In this document: in pieces, positions 26,160 through 35,272 of the stretch
How the letters are laid out: the number at the start of each line of letters is the position of its first letter
Position numbering within the stretch: position 1 is the first letter of the stretch
Assembly (NCBI RefSeq): GCF_001667775.1
Contig: NZ_LZJI01000029.1
Span: forward strand, 1 to 47,483
Reading direction: 5' to 3'
From: Mycobacterium sp. E1747
GTDB taxonomy: Bacteria > Actinomycetota > Actinomycetes > Mycobacteriales > Mycobacteriaceae
DNA: 47,483 nucleotides
Notes under the pieces: generated by a model
Seen by the model: the letters and a program-made list of their open reading frames with translations, nothing else
Database searches by the model: none
Told to the model about the DNA's origin: nothing
Program-made: the position numbers and the translations under genes

Positions 26160-26215
26160 GAGCAGACACATAATCGCACTCAGGACGCTTTGGGCATGCG
26201 ATTTTGTGTCTGCTC
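26160..26215. repeat. Dispersed palindrome, copy 2
   Basis: Arms 26160-26179 (GAGCAGACACATAATCGCAC) and 26196-26215 pair with two mismatches. The sequence is clearly related to copy 1, about 690 bases away. It lies in the convergent gap between the endonuclease-like frame and the flavoprotein gene and may act as a two-way terminator. Confidence 0.88.
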
Positions 26216-26226
26216 ACGGATCACGG

Positions 26227-27786
26227 TCATGGTCTGCCTAGGATCTTCGTAAGCGCTTGGCGCAGCTCGCCTTCGGCATCTGTGGGCAGCGCGTCACAGC
26301 GCCAACCGACGAAATCGTCGGGGCGCACCAGCAGTGCGCCCGACGGGCCGAGCCCGGTGACCGCCGCCCACTCGTCGCTATTGATGCGATGCGCGGCCAC
26401 CGAGGTCGACGCCACGGCGGCGCACCAGCGTTCGTCGCCGGTGAGCACGGTGAATCCCGGCGCCAGCAGGTCGAGCGTCGAAACCCCGTCGCACACCCAA
26501 ACGTGCGGAACCCGAGTGCCCGGTTGCGCACGCAGCTCCCCAACCAGCTTCACCGCGTCGGGGTCTGCCGAGGGCCCATCCGGGCTCACCACGGCCGTCG
26601 AGTCGTAGCGATATCCGATGAGCAGATCGAACATCGAGCGCTCTTCGTCGGCCGGCAACTGCGGGCCGCCGTCGCTCATGGGAAGCACGGCCAGCGTCGG
26701 GCCGGTCAGCGACTGCCGGGCGGCGAACCGGCCCACCGGGTGCCGCTCGGCGTGGTAGGTGTCCAGCAGCGCCGGTCCGGCGGTCCCGTCCAAAACGGCG
26801 GCCAGCTTCCAGGCCAGGTTGTGCGCACTCTGGATCGCGGTGTTGGCCCCGCCGGCCTTGAACGGCGGCATGGTGTGCGCCGAGTCCCCGACGAGGAAGG
26901 TTCGGCCGCAAAGAAATTGATCGGCCACCTGCTCGTACGGTTGCCAGGCCGCGACCTCGATGACGTCGACGTCGATGGGCTCGCCGAACGCCTTGAGCAG
27001 CAGCTCGCGGCACCGCTGCGGCGTGAACTCCTCGGCCGACTCGCCCTTGCTGGGGAAATACATGGTGATGAACATCCCCAGCTCGCCTTGGACCAGCAGG
27101 AAAATGCCGTCCACATCGGCGTTCTTGACTTGCACGGCGTCGCCGTCGGCCAGGTGTGCGACGTACTTCGTCCAAGGCGCCCGGAAGTAGATGAAGACGA
27201 CAAAAATCGGCAGCGCGCCGTAACCAGAGGTGCTGATACCCAACCAGTTTCGGATCGGGCTGTGCACACCATCGGCGGCGACGAGGTAGTCGGCACGGAC
27301 GGTCTCGCGCTCCCCGGTGTCCCGGTCGCATACCACCGCGGTAACACCCGCTTCGTCCTGCTCGAGCGACGAAAGCTCCGTCCCGTAGCTCACCTCGCTG
27401 CCCCGTCGGCGCGCGTCGCCGAGCAGGATGGGCTCGAGCCTGCTCTGCGGGCAGTACTGCGCCGCCGGCTCGGGGCTCAGATTGTCGAGACCCGCAAAGA
27501 GCGCGCTGATGTCGATGGCCAATTGCTCCTCGGCGCTGTTGAGTGCCGGTTTGACCATCAAGGCCGAAAGACGGTCGGCGACCGCGTGTACCTCGTCGCC
27601 GAGCCCCAGACCGCGCAGGATTTCCAGGCTGCGGAAGCTCAGGTTGCGCGCCTTCGGATAGATGAAGACCTCGCGCCGCTTCTCGACCAGCAGCGAGCGG
27701 ATCCCGTGTTTCGCCAGCAATGCCGACGTCACGAGGCCGGCGACGCCGGCGCCGACGATGAGGACGGGAACGCGTGAGGTCGCCAT
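26227..27786 (-). CDS. FAD-dependent aromatic hydroxylase (PheA/TfdB/RdmE type)
   Basis: A 519-residue class A flavoprotein monooxygenase that would hydroxylate an aromatic or polyketide-like substrate with NAD(P)H. FAD-binding GAGVAGL lies at 12-18 and the second FAD motif FLVGDSAHTMPPFKAGGANT near 305; DYLVAADGVHSPIRNWLGI is the DG motif. The last 130 residues form the thioredoxin-like C-terminal domain of the family, without redox cysteines. It is not part of the conserved M. tuberculosis gene order here, so it was probably acquired. The ATG at 27786 has no ribosome site, but a TATCAT box lies eight bases upstream, fitting a leaderless message controlled by a palindrome. Confidence 0.9.
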   Translation of the reverse strand: MATSRVPVLIVGAGVAGLVTSALLAKHGIRSLLVEKRREVFIYPKARNLSFRSLEILRGLGLGDEVHAVADRLSALMVKPALNSAEEQLAIDISALFAGLDNLSPEPAAQYCPQSRLEPILLGDARRRGSEVSYGTELSSLEQDEAGVTAVVCDRDTGERETVRADYLVAADGVHSPIRNWLGISTSGYGALPIFVVFIYFRAPWTKYVAHLADGDAVQVKNADVDGIFLLVQGELGMFITMYFPSKGESAEEFTPQRCRELLLKAFGEPIDVDVIEVAAWQPYEQVADQFLCGRTFLVGDSAHTMPPFKAGGANTAIQSAHNLAWKLAAVLDGTAGPALLDTYHAERHPVGRFAARQSLTGPTLAVLPMSDGGPQLPADEERSMFDLLIGYRYDSTAVVSPDGPSADPDAVKLVGELRAQPGTRVPHVWVCDGVSTLDLLAPGFTVLTGDERWCAAVASTSVAAHRINSDEWAAVTGLGPSGALLVRPDDFVGWRCDALPTDAEGELRQALTKILGRP

Positions 27787-27793
27787 GCCATAA

Positions 27794-27812
27794 AATGATA
27801 GTCTCTATCATT
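27794..27812. promoter_or_regulatory. Palindromic operator of the flavoprotein gene
   Basis: AATGATA-GTCTC-TATCATT is a perfect 7-bp inverted repeat with a 5-bp spacer, covering the predicted -10 box of the flavoprotein gene. Such sites are typical of TetR or MarR repressors. No repressor gene is adjacent. Confidence 0.65.
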
Positions 27813-27840
27813 AGATATTCTCATTCAGAATGGGTATGCG

Positions 27841-27969
27841 ATGCGCTGGGTGGAAGATGGGCCCCTGGCTCTCCCCATGCTCGACGACGACCGCTGCGCG
27901 CCGATGATGTCGGCGTTCATCGCCGAGCATTCCGACCTGTGGCACCAGGACATCGGCCTGGCGCCCTAG
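27841..27969 (+). pseudogene. 42-codon ORF, possible 3' remnant convergent with glpD1
   Basis: The frame MRWVEDGPLALPMLDDDR and on to HQDIGLAP is open for 42 codons, and its TAG shares CTAG with the glpD1 stop. In M. tuberculosis a longer gene (Rv2248) converges on glpD1 at this place, so this may be the surviving 3' end of its orthologue. I cannot confirm homology. Confidence 0.3.
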
Positions 27970-29510
27970 CCCAAGCGCGCCAGGAACTCCTCGGCCGCCG
28001 GCAGTACCCGCTCGCGATCGGCTTCCACCAAGCCGATGCGGGTCCGCCGGTCCACGATGTCGCAGACGTCCAGGGCGCCCTCATGGGTGATCGCGTACTC
28101 GAATTCCGCCCGCGTGACGTCGATGCCCTCGGCGATCGGCTCCGACGGCCGCTTGCACGTGGCGGTGGCCACGACCTTGGCGGCCTCGGCGCCGTATCGC
28201 CGCACCAGCGAGGCCGGCAACCCGGCGACCGGGCCGGAGCCCGGCGGCCCGGGGTTGGCGGGCGCCCCGATCAGCGGCAGGTCGTGCGTTCGGCACTTCG
28301 CGGCGCGCAGGTGCCGCAGGCTAACGGCGCGGTCCAGCACGTCTTGCGCCATGTAGCGGTATTCGGTCAGCTTGCCGCCGATCACGCTGATGATCCCGGA
28401 CGCCGACTCCACCACCGCGTGTTCGCGCGAGACGTCGGCGGTGCGGCCCTCGCCCGTGTCGATCAACGGCCGGAGCCCCGCGTACGCGCCGACGACGTCG
28501 GCCGAGCCCAGGGCCACCCCCAACGCGGTGTTGACGGTCTCGAGCAGGAAGGTGACCTCGTCGGGCGACGGTGTGGGCACATCCGGGATCGGACCGGGGG
28601 CGGCCTCGTCGGTCAGCCCCAGATAGACCCGGCCCAGCTGCTCGGGCATGGCGAACACGAACCGGTTGAGCTCGCCGGGGATCGGAATCGTCAGTGCCGC
28701 AGTGGGATTCCCGAACGCCTCGGCGTCGAACACCAGATGGGTCCCACGGCTGGGGCGCAGCCGCAGCAGGCCGTCGATCTCCGCGGCCCACACCCCGGCG
28801 GCGTTGATGATCGCCCGGGCTGCCACGTCGAACGACTGCCCCGAGCGCCGGTCGGTCAGCCGCACCGAGGTGCCGGTGGCCTTCGACGCCGCCACGTAGG
28901 TCAGGACCCGCGCGCCGTGCTGCGCCGCGGTGCGCGCGACCGCGGTGACCAGGCGGGCGTCGTCGATCAGCTGCCCGTCGTAGGCCAGCAGGCCCCCGTC
29001 CAGGCCCGCGCGCCGAACCGTGGGCGCCAACTGCACGACGCGCTCCGCTGGGATCCGGCGCGACCGCGGCAGTATCGACGACGACGTGCCCGCGAGCATC
29101 CGCAGCGCGTCACCGGCCAGGAATCCCGCGCGCACCAGCGCGCGCTTGCCCCGGCTCATGGAGGGCAGCAGCGGGACCACCTGCGGCATCGCGTGAACCA
29201 GGTGAGGGGCGTTGCGGCTCATCAGGATTCCGCGCTCGAGCGCGCTGCGGCGGGCGATCCCCACGTTGCCGGTCGCCAGGTAACGCAGCCCGCCGTGCAC
29301 CAATTTGGAGCTCCACCGGCTGGTGCCGAAGGCCAGGTCGTGCTTTTCCACCAGGGCCACCCGCAGCCCCCGCGCCGCGGCGTCCAGCGCGATGCCGGCG
29401 CCGGTGATGCCGCCGCCGATCACGACGACATCCAACGGCTCGCCGTCGGCCAGGGCCGTGAGGTCGGCCTCGCGACGGGCGGCGTTCAACGCGGTGGGGT
29501 CGGGGATCAC
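27966..29510 (-). CDS. glpD1: Glycerol-3-phosphate dehydrogenase, FAD-dependent
   Basis: A 514-residue membrane-associated enzyme that oxidises glycerol-3-phosphate to dihydroxyacetone phosphate and passes electrons to quinones. The FAD motif VVIGGGITGAGIALDAAARG starts near residue 28, followed by the family signature FGTSRWSSKLVHGGLRYL; the C-terminal helical domain begins near 390. The GTG at 29510 overlaps the TetR stop by four bases (GTGA), so the longer open frame upstream is not used. It corresponds to Rv2249c, and sits in one transcript with the regulator. Confidence 0.95.
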   Translation of the reverse strand: MIPDPTALNAARREADLTALADGEPLDVVVIGGGITGAGIALDAAARGLRVALVEKHDLAFGTSRWSSKLVHGGLRYLATGNVGIARRSALERGILMSRNAPHLVHAMPQVVPLLPSMSRGKRALVRAGFLAGDALRMLAGTSSSILPRSRRIPAERVVQLAPTVRRAGLDGGLLAYDGQLIDDARLVTAVARTAAQHGARVLTYVAASKATGTSVRLTDRRSGQSFDVAARAIINAAGVWAAEIDGLLRLRPSRGTHLVFDAEAFGNPTAALTIPIPGELNRFVFAMPEQLGRVYLGLTDEAAPGPIPDVPTPSPDEVTFLLETVNTALGVALGSADVVGAYAGLRPLIDTGEGRTADVSREHAVVESASGIISVIGGKLTEYRYMAQDVLDRAVSLRHLRAAKCRTHDLPLIGAPANPGPPGSGPVAGLPASLVRRYGAEAAKVVATATCKRPSEPIAEGIDVTRAEFEYAITHEGALDVCDIVDRRTRIGLVEADRERVLPAAEEFLARLG

Positions 29511-30082
29511 GACAGGTATCCGTTCAGCGAGTAGGCGAGTTCGACGGCCAGCGTGTCGGCGTCCAGGAGCGGTTCGACGATCTGCGCCGACTGGATGGTC
29601 GATTGGACAATCAGCAACACCATGGTGGCCAGCTGAACGGGGTCGCCGGCGCGCACGCTGCCGGTGCGCTGGGCGACGCGCAGCCGGGCGGCCAGGGCGT
29701 CGATCAGCATGTGCTGGCTGGTTCCGAGCCGTTCGGTGATGTAGATCGGCGCGAGTTCGGAGTGCAGCACCGACATGACGAGCCGGTCGCGGCGCAGCAG
29801 GTTGGCGACCGTAACGATCTGCCGCACCAGGGATTCGCGGTCGTCGCCGAGCAGCGGCGCGTCCCGCATCACCTCGGTGATGTGGCGGGTCAGCAGCGCC
29901 GCCACGATCGACGGCGTGTCCGGCCAGCGCCGATACACCGTCGGCCTGCTGACGCCGGCGCGTCGGGCGATCTCGGCCAGGGTCACCCGGTCGACGCCGA
30001 AGTCGACCACACAACTGGCCGCCGCCGCGAGGATTCGTTCCCCCGTGTCCGCCGGAGCGCGCGCGTTACTGATTGACAGCAT
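29507..30082 (-). CDS. TetR-family regulator (Rv2250c-like)
   Basis: A 191-residue TetR repressor. The DNA-binding part spans residues about 14-60 (ERILAAAASCVVDFGVDRVT, AEIARRAGVSRPTVYRRWPD); the rest is a helical ligand-binding domain. It is divergent from the alkyl-DHAP-synthase-like gene with only 17 bases between start codons, and upstream of glpD1 with a four-base overlap. It therefore probably controls both directions through the shared promoter. The ligand is unknown, possibly a lipid precursor. Confidence 0.92.
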   Translation of the reverse strand: MLSISNARAPADTGERILAAAASCVVDFGVDRVTLAEIARRAGVSRPTVYRRWPDTPSIVAALLTRHITEVMRDAPLLGDDRESLVRQIVTVANLLRRDRLVMSVLHSELAPIYITERLGTSQHMLIDALAARLRVAQRTGSVRAGDPVQLATMVLLIVQSTIQSAQIVEPLLDADTLAVELAYSLNGYLS

Positions 30083-30099
30083 GTGTAATACTGTAACGC
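30083..30099. promoter_or_regulatory. Overlapping divergent promoters, probably leaderless
   Basis: TAATAC (30086-30091) precedes the ATG at 30100 by eight bases on the plus strand, and TACAGT (minus strand, 30090-30095) precedes the TetR ATG at 30082 by seven bases. The two -10 boxes overlap, so both messages would be leaderless and mutually exclusive. The direct repeat TGTAA-TAC-TGTAA may be the regulator's site. Confidence 0.4.
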
Positions 30100-31710
30100 A
30101 TGACGCAACCCGAGGGCCTCCTCCCCCCGATGAAATGGAACGCGTGGGGGGATCCCGCCGCGGCCAAGCCGCTCTCCGAGGGGATCCGAGCGGTGCTGAA
30201 ACAGGCCGTCGGTGTGGACGATTCCGGCGCCGCCGAGCTGCAACCCGATCAGGTGCGCCTCCGTCCGTCGGCCTTGTCGCAGGCGCACCGCGACGCGCTG
30301 GCCGAGCTCCTCGGCGCGGAGTACTGCCGCACCGACGACCGGGACCGGCTGCTGCACGCCGGCGGCAAGTCCACGCTCGACCTGCTGCGCCGCAAGGACG
30401 CCGGGGTGCAGGCTGCGCCCGACGCCATCCTGCTGCCCGGCGACGAGGACGCCGTCGCCACAGTCCTGCGCTACTGCTCCCACCACGGCATCGCCGTGGT
30501 TCCGTTCGGCGGCGGCACCAGCGTGGTCGGTGGCTTGGATCCTATTCGCGGCGCATTCCCCGCGGTGGTGTCCCTCGACCTGCGCCGCCTCGACCGACTG
30601 TTCTCCCTCGACGAGGTGTCCGGCCAGGCCGTCTTCGGGGCGGGGGTCACCGGGCCGGACGCGGAGCGCATGCTTGGCGCCCATGGCTTTTCGCTCGGAC
30701 ATTTCCCGCAGAGCTTCGAGTACGCGACGATCGGCGGCTTCGCCGCGACGCGCTCGTCCGGGCAGGACTCGGCGGGCTACGGTCGCTTCAACGACATGGT
30801 CCGCGGCCTGCGCGTGGTCACGCCGGTGGGCACCCTGGACCTGGGCCGCGCGCCCGAGTCCGCCGCGGGCCCCGACCTGCGCCAGCTGATGATCGGCTCG
30901 GAGGGCGTCTTCGGTGTCATCACCCGGGTGCGGCTGCGCGTGCACCGGGTGCCGGAGGCCGTCCGCTACGAGGCATGGTCCTTCCCTGACTTCGAGACCG
31001 GCGCCGCGGCCCTGCGCGCCGTCACCCAGACCGCCACCGGCCCCACGGTCATCCGGCTTTCCGACGAGGCCGAGACCGGGGTCAATCTGGCCACCACCGA
31101 GTCGATCGGCGAAAACCAGATCACCGGCGGCTGCCTGGGCATCACCGTGTTCGAGGGCACCAAGGAACACGTCGAAAGCCGGCACGCCGAAACCAGCGCC
31201 GTGCTGGCGGCGCAGGGCGGAACGTCGCTCGGTGAGGCGCCTGCGCGGGCCTGGGAGCACGGGCGGTTCGGCGCCCCGTACCTGCGCGACTCGCTGCTGT
31301 CGGCGGGTGCGCTGTGCGAGACGCTCGAGACGGCCACCGACTGGTCCAACGTCTCCGCTCTCAAAGCCGCTGTGACGCAAGCGCTTACCGATGCGCTCGC
31401 CGTGAGCGGCACACCCGCGCTGGTGATGTGCCACATCTCGCACGTCTACCCCACTGGGGCGTCGCTGTACTTCACCGTCGTCGCCGGGCAGCGCGGCAAC
31501 CCGATCGAACAATGGCGGGCCGCCAAGAAGGCCGCGTGCGATGCGATCATGGCCACCGGCGGGACCATCACCCACCACCACGCGGTCGGCGCCGACCACC
31601 GCCCCTGGATGCGCGGCGAGGTCGGCGAGCTGGGCGTGCAGGTCCTGCGCGCGGTCAAGGCGACCGTGGACCCGGCCGGAATCCTCAACCCCGGCAAGCT
31701 GATTCCATGA
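30100..31710 (+). CDS. FAD-linked oxidase, alkyldihydroxyacetonephosphate-synthase-like
   Basis: A 536-residue flavoprotein of the vanillyl-alcohol-oxidase superfamily (Rv2251-like). It has the MKWNAWGDP opening and the C-terminal His cluster GGTITHHHAVGADHRPWM that are typical of alkyl-DHAP synthases, which exchange an acyl for an alkyl group to start ether lipids. The FAD-binding PCMH domain is at about residues 100-280 (VVPFGGGTSVVGG, GGFAATRSSGQDSAGYGR). Bacterial relatives may instead oxidise 2-hydroxyacids, so the reaction is not certain. The downstream lipid kinase start overlaps its stop (ATGA). Confidence 0.88.
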   Translation: MTQPEGLLPPMKWNAWGDPAAAKPLSEGIRAVLKQAVGVDDSGAAELQPDQVRLRPSALSQAHRDALAELLGAEYCRTDDRDRLLHAGGKSTLDLLRRKDAGVQAAPDAILLPGDEDAVATVLRYCSHHGIAVVPFGGGTSVVGGLDPIRGAFPAVVSLDLRRLDRLFSLDEVSGQAVFGAGVTGPDAERMLGAHGFSLGHFPQSFEYATIGGFAATRSSGQDSAGYGRFNDMVRGLRVVTPVGTLDLGRAPESAAGPDLRQLMIGSEGVFGVITRVRLRVHRVPEAVRYEAWSFPDFETGAAALRAVTQTATGPTVIRLSDEAETGVNLATTESIGENQITGGCLGITVFEGTKEHVESRHAETSAVLAAQGGTSLGEAPARAWEHGRFGAPYLRDSLLSAGALCETLETATDWSNVSALKAAVTQALTDALAVSGTPALVMCHISHVYPTGASLYFTVVAGQRGNPIEQWRAAKKAACDAIMATGGTITHHHAVGADHRPWMRGEVGELGVQVLRAVKATVDPAGILNPGKLIP

Positions 31711-32624
31711 CCCGACGCGAGATCGCAAAGGTGATCGCGCTGACCAACCCTGTCTCGGGGCACGGCGCGGCGATCCGCGCGGCGCAGCGCGCGATCGCGC
31801 GGCTGCACCACCACGGGGTCGAGGTCGTCGAGATCATCGGCGACGACGCGCAAGACGCGCGATACCTGGTGAGCGCGGCGCTGGAGAAGGGCGCCGATGC
31901 GGTGATGGTGACCGGCGGGGACGGCGTCGTGTCCAACGCGCTGCAGGTGCTGGCGGGCACCGACGTGCCGATGGGCATCGTGGCGGCGGGGACGGGCAAC
32001 GACCACGCCCGCGAATTCGGCTTACCCACTAGAGATCCCGAAGCCGCGGCCGACGTTATCGTCGACGGCTGCACCGAGACGATCGATCTGGGCCGCATTC
32101 GCGACGGCGACGGGGCCATCAAGTGGTTCGGCACCGTCGCGGCCACCGGATTCGACTCCCTGGTGACCGACCGGGCCAACCGGATGCGCTGGCCGCACGG
32201 GCGGTTGCGGTACTACCTCGCGATGCTCGCCGAGCTATCGCAGCTGCGGCTCCTGCCGTTCCGCATGGTGCTCGACGGGACCCGGGAGCTGGACGCAGAC
32301 ATCACGCTGGCGGCCTTCGGCAACACCCGCAGCTATGGCGGCGGCATGCTGATCTGCCCCCACGCCGATCCCACCGACGGCCTGCTCGACATCACGATGG
32401 TGCACGGGGCGTCGCGTACCAGGCTGGTCCGCCTGTTCCCCACCGTCATGAAGGGCACTCACATCAGCCTCGACGAGGTGAGCACCACGCGGGCCCAATC
32501 CATTCACGTCGACTGCCCCGGCATCAACGTGTACGCCGACGGCGACTTCGCCTGCGCGCTGCCCGCGGAGATCAGCGCGGTTCCGGGCGCGCTGCGCATC
32601 CTGCGCAGGGCGCAGGACCGCTAG
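31707..32624 (+). CDS. Diacylglycerol/lipid kinase (Rv2252-like)
   Basis: A 305-residue DAGK-catalytic-domain lipid kinase. Nucleotide-binding GGDGVVSN lies at 70-77 and AAGTGNDHARE at 93-103; the C-terminal beta-rich domain carries VYADGD. The M. tuberculosis orthologue is a diacylglycerol kinase implicated in phosphatidylinositol mannoside synthesis. The ATG at 31707 overlaps the stop of the preceding oxidase, so they form one operon. The stop shares CTAG with the stop of the convergent DUF3145 gene. Confidence 0.93.
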   Translation: MTRREIAKVIALTNPVSGHGAAIRAAQRAIARLHHHGVEVVEIIGDDAQDARYLVSAALEKGADAVMVTGGDGVVSNALQVLAGTDVPMGIVAAGTGNDHAREFGLPTRDPEAAADVIVDGCTETIDLGRIRDGDGAIKWFGTVAATGFDSLVTDRANRMRWPHGRLRYYLAMLAELSQLRLLPFRMVLDGTRELDADITLAAFGNTRSYGGGMLICPHADPTDGLLDITMVHGASRTRLVRLFPTVMKGTHISLDEVSTTRAQSIHVDCPGINVYADGDFACALPAEISAVPGALRILRRAQDR

Positions 32625-33133
32625 CCGACGCCGCGGCTGAGCCAGCTCACCTCGCCGACCTCGCCGCCGTCGCGATACGCCTCCAGGGCGTCGTCCCACG
32701 CCGTTCCGAGCACCGTATCCAGCTCGGCCGCCAAGGTGTCGGCGCCCTGCGACATCAGCGCCCGCAGCCGCATCTCCCCGACCATGACGTCACCGTTGGC
32801 GCTCATCGCGCCGCTCCACAGGCCGAGCTGCGGGGTGTGGCTGAACCGCTGTCCGTCGACTCCGGGGCTGGGGTCCTCGGTGACCTCGAACCGCAGCACC
32901 GACCACGACCGCAGGGCGTTGGCCAGCCGGGCGCCGGTGCCCACGGGCCCGACCCAGTTGGTGACGGCGCGCAGCTGACCGGGCATGGCCGGCTGCGGCG
33001 TCCACGTGAGGTTCGCCTTCGCCCCAAGGGTCGATGACAACGCCCACTCGACATGCGGGCATACCGCCGCGGGCGAGGCGTGCACGTACACCACGCCAGT
33101 CGTCACGTCGGCGAATTGATTCGACGCACGCAT
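32621..33133 (-). CDS. DUF3145 family protein
   Basis: A 170-residue actinobacterial protein of unknown role, close to the mycobacterial DUF3145 proteins: GVVYVHASPAAVCPHVEWAL near the start and VTNWVGPVGTGARLANALRS in the middle, then GLWSGAMSANGDVMVGEMRL. No signal peptide or membrane segment. I place the start at the ATG of 33133 because AAGGAG lies seven bases before it; an in-frame start at 33172 is less likely. The strong conservation suggests a housekeeping role. Confidence 0.93.
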   Translation of the reverse strand: MRASNQFADVTTGVVYVHASPAAVCPHVEWALSSTLGAKANLTWTPQPAMPGQLRAVTNWVGPVGTGARLANALRSWSVLRFEVTEDPSPGVDGQRFSHTPQLGLWSGAMSANGDVMVGEMRLRALMSQGADTLAAELDTVLGTAWDDALEAYRDGGEVGEVSWLSRGVG

Positions 33134-33273
33134 ATCCTGCTCCTTCGGTTCCGCGAGGGACGTCTTCCCCAACGACCTGGCGGGACCTACAAGCAGGATC
33201 TGCTAACTATTTGTGTGTCGTGCGTGTCTATTGTGCCTTGTGATACCCATGTTGCGCTAGTGTGCATTTTCCA

Positions 33274-34092
33274 TTAGCCGTATTCAGCGATCACGGCGTC
33301 CGACAACGCCGGCCACGGACGCAGCGCCCACTCCCCGAAATCGCGGTTGGTCAGGGCCACCAGCGCCACGTCCCGTTCGGGATCTGCCCAGATGAACCCA
33401 CCCGCCTGACCGAAATGCCCGTAGGTCCGCGGCGAGTTTTGCGCGCCGGTCCAGTGCGGCGATTTGGCGTCCCGGATCTCGAAACCCAGCCCCCAGTCGT
33501 TGGGCCGCTGGACGCCGTAACCGGGCAGCACGCCGTCCAAACCGGGAAATTGAACCGTCGCCGCCTCGGCATGCAGCTGGGCGGACACCGTCGCCGGGCG
33601 CAGCAGATCCCCAGCGAATTTCGCCAGGTCAGCGACCGTGGACACCGCCCCGAACCCCGCGGCCGCCGCGCCGCCGTCCAGCCGGGTGCAAGCCATCCCC
33701 AGCGGCTGGAACACCGCCTCGGCCAGGTAGCGGCCGAATTCGATCCCGGCCTCGCGCTCCACGGTCTGGGCCAGCACGGTAAAGCCGTGGTTGGAGTAGA
33801 TGCGCCGCGCGCCCGGGGCGGCTAGCACGTGGTCGTTGCCCAGCGCCAGGCCCGACGCGTGCGCCAGCAGGTGGCGGACGGTGGCACCGGGCGGGCCGGC
33901 GGCGGTGTCCAGGTCGACGACGCCCTCCTCGACGGCGACCTGGACGGCCCGGGCCACCAGCGGCTTGGTCACCGAAGCCAGCGCGAACACCCGCTCGGGG
34001 TCGCCGTGGGTGGCCAGCACGCCGTCGGGGCCGATCACCGCCGCGGCGGCGGCCTCCACGGGCCAGTCATCGAGAGCGTCGAGGGCCGCCAT
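33274..34092 (-). CDS. Serine beta-lactamase-like hydrolase (Rv2257c-like)
   Basis: A 272-residue member of the class C beta-lactamase / penicillin-binding fold. The SxxK motif is Ser40-Val-Thr-Lys43, the YxN motif Tyr99-Ser-Asn101 (RIYSNHGF) and the third motif HFGQAGG near residue 233. No signal peptide is seen, so it is probably cytoplasmic and more likely an esterase or peptidase than an antibiotic-resistance enzyme. The ATG at 34092 shares a base with the stop of the upstream methyltransferase, so both belong to one operon. Confidence 0.92.
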   Translation of the reverse strand: MAALDALDDWPVEAAAAAVIGPDGVLATHGDPERVFALASVTKPLVARAVQVAVEEGVVDLDTAAGPPGATVRHLLAHASGLALGNDHVLAAPGARRIYSNHGFTVLAQTVEREAGIEFGRYLAEAVFQPLGMACTRLDGGAAAAGFGAVSTVADLAKFAGDLLRPATVSAQLHAEAATVQFPGLDGVLPGYGVQRPNDWGLGFEIRDAKSPHWTGAQNSPRTYGHFGQAGGFIWADPERDVALVALTNRDFGEWALRPWPALSDAVIAEYG

Positions 34093-35165
34093 CACTTTCG
34101 GGCGATGTAGTAGTTGTTGATCGGGTCCGACTCGACCTCCGCGACCCGCACGTCGCCGAATCCGGCATCGGCCAGCATCGCGGTGGCTAGCTGCGTCCCC
34201 CATGCCGTACCCAGCCCGGCGCCGTCCAGCGCCAGCGACACCGTCATGCAATGCATCAGCGACGTGGTGTACAGGTAGGTGCTCATCGGAATGCCGACGT
34301 TGTCCTCGAGCCGGCTGGAGGCCTTGATGTCGGCCATCAGCAGCACGCCGCCGGGCCGCAGGGCACGATGGATGTTCTCCAGCACCCGCGCCGGATGGGC
34401 CTGGTCGTGGATGGCGTCGAACACGGTGATCACGTCGTATGCGTCGGTCTTGTCCAGCTCGGCCAGGTTGTGGCTTTCGAAGGTCGCGTTCGCCAGGCCG
34501 AGGTCGGCCGCCTCGCGGGCGCCGACGGCGATCGCCTCGTCGGAGAAGTCGATGCCGGTGAAGCGGCTGGCCGGGAACGCCCGCGCCATCACGTTGATCG
34601 CGTGGCCGCTGCCGCAGCCGAAGTCCGCGACGTCGGCCCCGGCCCGCAGCCGTTCGACCAGGCCGTCCACCAACGGCAGCACCACGTCGACCAACGCGTT
34701 GTCGTACACCACCCCGCTCTGCTCGGCCATCAGGGCGTGGAAGCGGGGGAACTCGCTGTAGTGCAGGCCGCCGCCGTCGCGGAAGCAACCGATGATCTTC
34801 TGTTCGACCTCGGCGAGCAGCGGGACGAACAGGGTCACCAGCGCGAGATTGTCCGGGCCGGCCGCCCGGGTCAGCACGCCGGCGCGGTGCGCGGGCAGCG
34901 AGTAGGTGCCGGCACCGGCGTCGTAGTCGACGACGCGCCCGGTCGTCATCCCGGCCAGCCACTCGCGCACGTAGCGCTCGTTGAGGCCGGCCGCCTCGGC
35001 GATCTGCGCGCTGGTGGCCGGCGCGAGGCCGGCCATCGTGTCGAGCAGACCGGTCTGGTGTCCGATGCTCAGCAGCAGAGTCAGACTAGCGCCGTCGATA
35101 GCGGCGGCGATTCGTTCGCTGAATTCTTCGGTGGTTTCCGAGGCGGTCTCGAGTGCTCCGCTCAT
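34092..35165 (-). CDS. SAM-dependent methyltransferase (Rv2258c-like)
   Basis: A 357-residue methyltransferase. The N-terminal winged-helix dimerisation domain ([20 protein letters not shown] then [12 protein letters not shown]) is followed by a Rossmann domain with SAM motif [11 protein letters not shown] near 182, motif [14 protein letters not shown] and a [12 protein letters not shown] strand. The M. tuberculosis orthologue has a known structure with bound SAM products but its substrate is unclear. I chose the ATG at 35165 over the longer frame to 35303, whose extra residues look non-coding and enter the mscR promoter. Operon with the beta-lactamase-like gene. Confidence 0.9.
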   Translation of the reverse strand: MSGALETASETTEEFSERIAAAIDGASLTLLLSIGHQTGLLDTMAGLAPATSAQIAEAAGLNERYVREWLAGMTTGRVVDYDAGAGTYSLPAHRAGVLTRAAGPDNLALVTLFVPLLAEVEQKIIGCFRDGGGLHYSEFPRFHALMAEQSGVVYDNALVDVVLPLVDGLVERLRAGADVADFGCGSGHAINVMARAFPASRFTGIDFSDEAIAVGAREAADLGLANATFESHNLAELDKTDAYDVITVFDAIHDQAHPARVLENIHRALRPGGVLLMADIKASSRLEDNVGIPMSTYLYTTSLMHCMTVSLALDGAGLGTAWGTQLATAMLADAGFGDVRVAEVESDPINNYYIARK

Positions 35166-35272
35166 ATGCGCCGCTCTCCCCCCGCAAGCGGGTGGTGCTC
35201 CCACCCCATCACTTCGCTCTGTGTCGTCCCCGGCGCGCATGGTCAGCGACGGTACACCGTAGTTTGGTGCCC

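Noticed and set aside
25471..26215. Two similar palindromes considered as a CRISPR or insertion sequence
   Set aside because: No regular spacers, no transposase and no target duplication; better described as dispersed hairpins.
32123..33037. Plus-strand frame across dagK and DUF3145
   Set aside because: Overlaps two well-supported genes and has shadow composition.
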